Shown: positions 14,421 to 18,856 of the stretch, in pieces
Position numbering within the stretch: the stretch's first letter is position 1
Layout: each line of letters starts with the position of its first letter
The notes under the pieces: generated by a model
Databases searched by the model: none
What the model saw: the letters and a program-made list of their open reading frames with translations, nothing else
Told to the model about the DNA's origin: nothing
Assembly: GCA_023139255.1 (NCBI GenBank)
Contig: JAGLNY010000043.1
Location: forward strand, 1-18,856
Reading direction: 5' to 3'
Length of the DNA: 18,856 bases
Source: Spirochaetales bacterium
Lineage (GTDB): Bacteria > Spirochaetota > Spirochaetia > JABMQR01
Translations under genes and position numbers: made by a program

Positions 14421-15812
14421 ATGAAAGTAAATAAATTTTTAGGTATTTTTGTTTATCCTATGTATGCACAATACGAGGGTATCAAACAGGTTTTTGACAA
14501 TATTGAGGCTCTTGGTGCAAATGCGATTTGCACTACACCACTTGTAGCTTACCCCTCAGATGAGGGTAAAGGGCAGCGAAAACCGGATTTACATATTGAT
14601 GGGTACAAACGATTGTTGAGCCGACCAATCTGGGGCAAACGAAAAATTCAATTGGAATACTTTCCAGCACACGATCCTGATTTAAGTATATTTGAGAAAA
14701 GTTTTTATAAGCCCAACTTAAAAAAGGCACCACCTGAAGTGGACCGTGAAATTGTTAATGCAATGATTACTGAAGCGAAAAAACGTGGTATGGCAGTTCA
14801 TTTTATGATTCACCCCTTTTTGCCACCTGATATTCGTACTGAAGATCAACCCAGATATATTGATAATTCAGTTCCAAAACCACCTCAGGTAGCCTTAACA
14901 GCTTGTATGAACAATCCAAATGCCTTAGCTTATGGCTTAGCATTAGTAGAAGATACAATTAAGCATTATCCAAAAATTGACGGCTTATTTACAGATTGGG
15001 CTGAATACGGCGCCTACCGCCTTGAAGATCATTTTACATGCTTCTGTTCCCACTGCGAGCAAAAAGCTATAGAACTAGGTTTCGACTGGAATACAATCAA
15101 AAGGGATATGAACAGTTTATGGCAATGGTTTCATTCTCTTACACCAAAAAAGCTTGAAAACTCCCTTCGTTTGCTTGGTAATCCCTCCAGTTTTACAGAA
15201 CTTTTAATTCATTATCCCGGTTGCTTACAATTTTTACAGTTCAAAGCAGAAACCGTAGTCGGTTTCTACCGGCAGACCAGACAACTGATGAACAGGATGG
15301 GATTAAATAAAATAGAATTGTCTGCCAGGGGTTGGCCACCGCCATGGAATCACTCAAGTGGCTTAGATTATCGGGCACTATCTGAAATATGTAATGCTGT
15401 TACACCAAAACTTTTTACTTTCGATTATTGTGCACTCCCCCGCTGGTATGGGCAAACTATTCAGGGCTGGAATCCTAAACTTAAAGAGTCTATTATTCTG
15501 GATACATTATTAAAATGGATGAATTTAGAAGATGACATTGAAAACAGGTCTTTTGTTAAATATAATATTCCCGGTCCAAAAGAAAAACATCCTGCGAAGT
15601 TCGAAGTTTATCAAAACCGAATTGATGAAGTGCTTGATCAAGTAGAAAGTAAGGCAAATTGCTATCCACATGCATGTGCTTATATGTTAGATTCGCAATG
15701 GGAGCAAATGGTTTCATTGATTAGGAACAGTAAGGTTGATGGTATGTGGGTGACAATGTATGGATATTTATCAGACCGGAAATTGGAAATCATTAAAAAG
15801 ATTTGGCAATAA
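14421..15812 (+). CDS. Putative glycoside-hydrolase-like TIM-barrel protein
   Basis: This is a 463-residue protein without a signal peptide or membrane segment. It begins with a barrel-like strand (FLGIFVYPMYAQYEGI). The segment IDGLFTDWAEYG (D192, E195) is of the kind that carries acid catalysts in glycoside-hydrolase-like barrels. A Cys cluster (C207, C209, C212 in TCFCSHC) follows, seen in some uncharacterised GH-like families. I do not recognise a named family. The in-frame ATG at 14406 is rejected because AGGAG (14409-14413) lies inside it and is spaced 7 nt from ATG 14421. The promoter carries the same operator as the divergent operon, so it likely acts in the same pathway, inside the cell, on an imported glycoside or sugar derivative (inference). 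Confidence 0.75.
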   Translation: MKVNKFLGIFVYPMYAQYEGIKQVFDNIEALGANAICTTPLVAYPSDEGKGQRKPDLHIDGYKRLLSRPIWGKRKIQLEYFPAHDPDLSIFEKSFYKPNLKKAPPEVDREIVNAMITEAKKRGMAVHFMIHPFLPPDIRTEDQPRYIDNSVPKPPQVALTACMNNPNALAYGLALVEDTIKHYPKIDGLFTDWAEYGAYRLEDHFTCFCSHCEQKAIELGFDWNTIKRDMNSLWQWFHSLTPKKLENSLRLLGNPSSFTELLIHYPGCLQFLQFKAETVVGFYRQTRQLMNRMGLNKIELSARGWPPPWNHSSGLDYRALSEICNAVTPKLFTFDYCALPRWYGQTIQGWNPKLKESIILDTLLKWMNLEDDIENRSFVKYNIPGPKEKHPAKFEVYQNRIDEVLDQVESKANCYPHACAYMLDSQWEQMVSLIRNSKVDGMWVTMYGYLSDRKLEIIKKIWQ

Positions 15813-15901
15813 AGCATATATTCCTACAAGCTATCAGATTGCTTCGGATAGGGAGGGTCTTTGGGGGAGAGGCTTTGACATTGGTGAATATTATGCAAAT
15901 C

Positions 15902-17230
15902 CTAAAGAGAATATTTCCTGGATCTGATCATGCGTACTACTGTCATAACCAGCAAGGGTAGCAGGCATAAAACCAGGAGTATCGGTTGCCAGCGGGATTT
16001 AATTATCACCCTTACCTGTCGACTGCTTCCGGCCATATTGAGACCGCTATTATCGAGGAGTTCAAACTTTATAAGACTGGTCTCTCTGGTAATCGGTATT
16101 TTAAAGGCAATTAGACTGGGATCTCTGTCCTTGTGAGCACCTTCAGGATCAAAGGGTACAATTTTATAACCCAGAGCTGAACCCTTAGTCTGTTCCACAT
16201 AGAAAGGTTCTTCCACTAGTATCGCACTGGTATGGTTGTTTTTAGTTACTTCAATCCGGCCTCCAGGTACCTGCTGTATATACACCCAGTTCATCAGACT
16301 GGGATTCCCTTTGGCATCATTCCTGATCATTCTCTGGTAATAGAGATCATTATACTCATCCTGGAAAAAGGGACGTAAGTACAGGTCAGTAGTGCCGTTT
16401 ACATATAAAACAGATGATGATCTTTTGGATTCAACCGGACGGGTCCATTTATCACCCGGAATTACTTCGAAACCTATACCATCGGCTCTTCGTTTTTCAA
16501 AAACAACTACCCGCTTCTCAGAACTCTCCATTACAGCGGAATCCTCATTAATAAAGCATATATTATACTCCCCCCTCGGCAGGTTAAGAATAAAAGCACT
16601 CTGCACGGGCATTGGCGGAACAATATAATCATCAGGGGGCTTGGGAGATTCAGGCGGACCCAATCTTTTCAATTTTTCCACCAGTCCTGTAACATCAATG
16701 CCGTCATTGCGCATTTCGGTGATCTTCATTGCGAGCTCATCAACCATAAGATCAAAAGCCATCTTGGCCTGCTCATATTGATAAGTGGCCTGCCAATACT
16801 CATCAATCAACCCCTGATAATGCTGCCATGCTTTATCCGCTTCATCTCCCATAGCTACTTTCCAGTTCTGCTCATATTCACCCTTGACGTTATAGAAGGT
16901 ATAACGCTCCGGATAGATTATTCGTGATTCTCTTCTCTTTTCAGTTAATTCCAGAGTGCCCTCAAAAGAATAATTTAAAGATCGGGTATCTGTTTTCCAA
17001 TCCCCGGTTATGGGCCAGTAATAAACCAGGGTTTTACTCGTGGTAATAAAATTGTCCTGATCCGCTATCAGGTAAATGGTATCCGAGTTCTCACCGCAGA
17101 AGGTTCTGCTATAATCCCTGCCATTAAAGGCCATAATAGAATAGATAAATTGTTCCTCCCTTACCGGAACATCTGCGACTATCGGTCCTATAAGAATAAA
17201 AATAAAAAAAAATACCAAGAGTCCTTTCAT
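15902..17230 (-). CDS. Bitopic exported protein of the ABC operon, unknown family
   Basis: This 442-residue protein has an N-terminal signal peptide or anchor (MKGLLVFFFIFILIGPIVA), a large extracytoplasmic part and a C-terminal membrane helix (about 418-433, PILLVLCLLPLLVMTVV) followed by RMIRSRKYSL, a positively charged inside tail. Residues about 130-195 are rich in charged and aromatic residues and look helical, possibly a coiled coil. A Pro-rich linker (PPESPKPPDDYIVPPMP) follows, then beta-rich sequence. The start overlaps the permease stop by 4 nt (ATGA), so the two are co-translated. It is probably an accessory subunit facing outward, but I do not recognise the family. Confidence 0.7.
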   Translation of the reverse strand: MKGLLVFFFIFILIGPIVADVPVREEQFIYSIMAFNGRDYSRTFCGENSDTIYLIADQDNFITTSKTLVYYWPITGDWKTDTRSLNYSFEGTLELTEKRRESRIIYPERYTFYNVKGEYEQNWKVAMGDEADKAWQHYQGLIDEYWQATYQYEQAKMAFDLMVDELAMKITEMRNDGIDVTGLVEKLKRLGPPESPKPPDDYIVPPMPVQSAFILNLPRGEYNICFINEDSAVMESSEKRVVVFEKRRADGIGFEVIPGDKWTRPVESKRSSSVLYVNGTTDLYLRPFFQDEYNDLYYQRMIRNDAKGNPSLMNWVYIQQVPGGRIEVTKNNHTSAILVEEPFYVEQTKGSALGYKIVPFDPEGAHKDRDPSLIAFKIPITRETSLIKFELLDNSGLNMAGSSRQVRVIIKSRWQPILLVLCLLPLLVMTVVRMIRSRKYSL

Positions 17231-18096
17231 GGCCGCACCCCCCTTATCTTAATTACCTGATGACTCAGAAAAAGGAACAGGCCGGATAACACCATCATTA
17301 CCAGCAGGATCAGAAAATAAGCAAGCATATTCCCTACCTCTAAAAAGGAAAGAGCCAGACCCCAATAGAAAAATGGTGAAAACCAGTTTATTAACCAGGA
17401 TAAAACAGAAGAAAAGCTGCGTACATAAGCACTGCCAATTGTGAAAGAACCCATTATTACGATCAGCAAGAACAATATAATACCAATGTAGAGAACCATA
17501 GCCGAGGCACCGCTATCAGTAAGAACTGATGCCAGGATACTGATGGAATAGAGAAGCATGGCCATGAAAAAGGTCACTACCAGTGTATAAAGAAAAGCAG
17601 GTCCTAAAACCAGATTATTCAAGAGAGCTGCCATAATTAGAAACAGGATCAGAAATAACAGGTAGAAAATAGTCAGTATTATATCTTTAATATAGAAAGC
17701 CAAAAAACATGAGGTCCCATCCACAGGCCCATATGCCAGTAATTCAATGGCACCTACTTTTTTCTCCAGACTAAAGCGAAACACTGTGCTGAATGATAAA
17801 TAGATGAAAATTGGAACAAATGAAACATAGGAAACAAATTGAAATGGTCCTTCAGCAAAAAGTTTTTCCAAAAAAGTAATTCCAAAAGCGCCGGACAGAA
17901 GCCTGCCGATAAACTCATATAAAGGGTGCAGCATATAATTGAGACCACTGGAATCTATTGAGCTTACGAATCCTGAAATCAGGATATAAGACAACAGCAG
18001 ACCCACCGCCTGAGCTATATAATACCCCGGGTTTAGGAATGATTCAAATATACGTCTTTTTGCGATTACTACAGCTGCGCGAAGTCGTAAACTCAT
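17227..18096 (-). CDS. ABC-2 type transporter permease
   Basis: This 289-residue integral membrane protein has about six hydrophobic segments. The first is near 25-45 (GYYIAQAVGLLLSYILISGF), with clusters around 95-115, 130-170, 180-205 and 250-280, as in ABC-2 permeases of the NatB/CcmB/YhgE type. The N-terminal amphipathic stretch (RLRAAVVIAKRRIFESFLNPGYY) is typical of the family. Four-nt overlaps with the ATPase upstream and the exported protein downstream show a single operon. It pairs with the neighbouring ATPase. The transported substrate is unknown. Confidence 0.85.
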   Translation of the reverse strand: MSLRLRAAVVIAKRRIFESFLNPGYYIAQAVGLLLSYILISGFVSSIDSSGLNYMLHPLYEFIGRLLSGAFGITFLEKLFAEGPFQFVSYVSFVPIFIYLSFSTVFRFSLEKKVGAIELLAYGPVDGTSCFLAFYIKDIILTIFYLLFLILFLIMAALLNNLVLGPAFLYTLVVTFFMAMLLYSISILASVLTDSGASAMVLYIGIILFLLIVIMGSFTIGSAYVRSFSSVLSWLINWFSPFFYWGLALSFLEVGNMLAYFLILLVMMVLSGLFLFLSHQVIKIRGVRP

Positions 18097-18856
18097 TCCC
18101 GACCTCCAATTTCTGTAAACAGATCTATATTTTCATTAGTAATTGTAATAAAGGCTTCTTCAAGAGAGAGTGACTTTTCTTCGATTCTTAAGGGTACAAG
18201 ACCTTTATTTATCAGATAGGTAGAAATATCTTTACGAAAATCTCTTTCTTTGGAGACTTTTATAGCCAGGGTATTATCCCTGGTTGTAGTGCCCAGCACA
18301 AAGGGAAGTTCTTTGATGGAATCAACCAGATCTATGGGGAGGCTTTCCAAATCAATAAGAATTTCTCTGTCTTTGATAAGCTTTTCCAATAGAGAATTCA
18401 TATTATCTTCAGCTAACAGTCTTCCTTTATATATTATTGCTACCCGGTGACAAAGCTTCTCCATCTCTGAGAGAAGATGAGAGGAGATAAATATGGTTCG
18501 TCCCTCTCTATTCTCAGAAAGAATAAGATCCCGGATCTGCTTTATCCCTATAGGATCCAGACCTGAAATCGGTTCGTCCAGGAAAAGTATATCGGGATCG
18601 TGAAGAAGAGCACGAATAATACTAAGTTTCTGAAGCATACCCCTTGAAAACTCGGTTATCCTTTTATTTCTTACACTATAGAGCTCTACCTGCCGCAGGA
18701 GATAGCCTATCCTTTTCTGAGGATCTTCATAAATCTTTTTAAGATCAAACAAGTCAGCGAACATCTGCAGGTATTCGAAGGCAGTCATCCAGTTCCAGAC
18801 ACCCTGAGGATGTTTTTCCGGAACAACACCGATTTTATTTCTCATATCAAGCCTAT
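18093..18856 (-). CDS. ABC transporter ATPase (5' end outside window)
   Basis: The frame stays open to the right edge (the codons before the internal ATG 18845 read RLD), so the first part with the Walker A loop is missing. Visible motifs are the Q-loop-like segment GVVPEKHP, the signature FSRGMLQKLS (a degenerate LSGGQ), Walker B DILFLDEP, the D-loop SGLDP and the switch His in ISSHLLSE. A C-terminal extension of about 80 residues follows, as in CcmA/NatA-like ABC-2 exporters. It energises the downstream permease. Completeness cannot be judged from this window. Confidence 0.9.
   Translation of the reverse strand, partial: RLDMRNKIGVVPEKHPQGVWNWMTAFEYLQMFADLFDLKKIYEDPQKRIGYLLRQVELYSVRNKRITEFSRGMLQKLSIIRALLHDPDILFLDEPISGLDPIGIKQIRDLILSENREGRTIFISSHLLSEMEKLCHRVAIIYKGRLLAEDNMNSLLEKLIKDREILIDLESLPIDLVDSIKELPFVLGTTTRDNTLAIKVSKERDFRKDISTYLINKGLVPLRIEEKSLSLEEAFITITNENIDLFTEIGGRE

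Overview
The window looks like chromosomal DNA of a moderately AT-rich bacterium, most plausibly a spirochaete or relative. This is inference. The supporting points are a MurA with Asp in place of the usual catalytic Cys, an unusual degenerate CCA-transferase/HD protein, and the general protein style. No rRNA, tRNA, CRISPR array, transposase or phage gene was seen.

Region 1 (1-2394). Short tandem repeats at the left edge are followed by two inverted repeats and a two-gene, translationally coupled regulator pair on the + strand. The first gene encodes a sigma54-type AAA+ activator with a dead receiver, a GAFTDA loop and no HTH. The second encodes a protein with a dead receiver and an OmpR-type winged helix. 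The 321-nt gap that follows lies between convergent genes and holds two perfect DnaA boxes inside an identical 16-mer.

Region 2 (2395-5824). On the - strand are murA (peptidoglycan precursor synthesis, Cys-to-Asp form) and, upstream of it, a protein with a degenerate CCA-adding-enzyme fold plus an HD phosphohydrolase domain. A 7-mer microsatellite lies between them. Divergent from these is a secreted TPR-like protein.

Region 3 (5954-15812). An eight-gene - strand operon is read in the order SDR dehydrogenase, sugar-phosphate-isomerase-like TIM barrel, metallo-beta-lactamase-fold hydrolase, E1-alpha, E1-beta, E2 and E3 of a 2-oxoacid/acetoin dehydrogenase-type complex, and a GarR-like 2-hydroxy-3-oxopropionate reductase. 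A cytoplasmic glycoside-hydrolase-like TIM-barrel gene is divergent from it. The intergenic region carries two back-to-back promoters (TTGACA, 17-18 bp spacer, -10), and each has a matching TGGNCNGNCCA operator just downstream of its -10. All nine genes therefore look like one regulon. I read it as a catabolic module that opens an unusual sugar or sugar acid and ends in lipoamide-dependent acyl-CoA formation and semialdehyde reduction. The substrate cannot be read from sequence.

Region 4 (15902-18856). On the - strand are an ABC ATPase (5' end outside the window), an ABC-2 type permease and a bitopic exported protein of unknown family. Both junctions overlap by 4 nt, so this is the end of an ABC-2 transporter operon.
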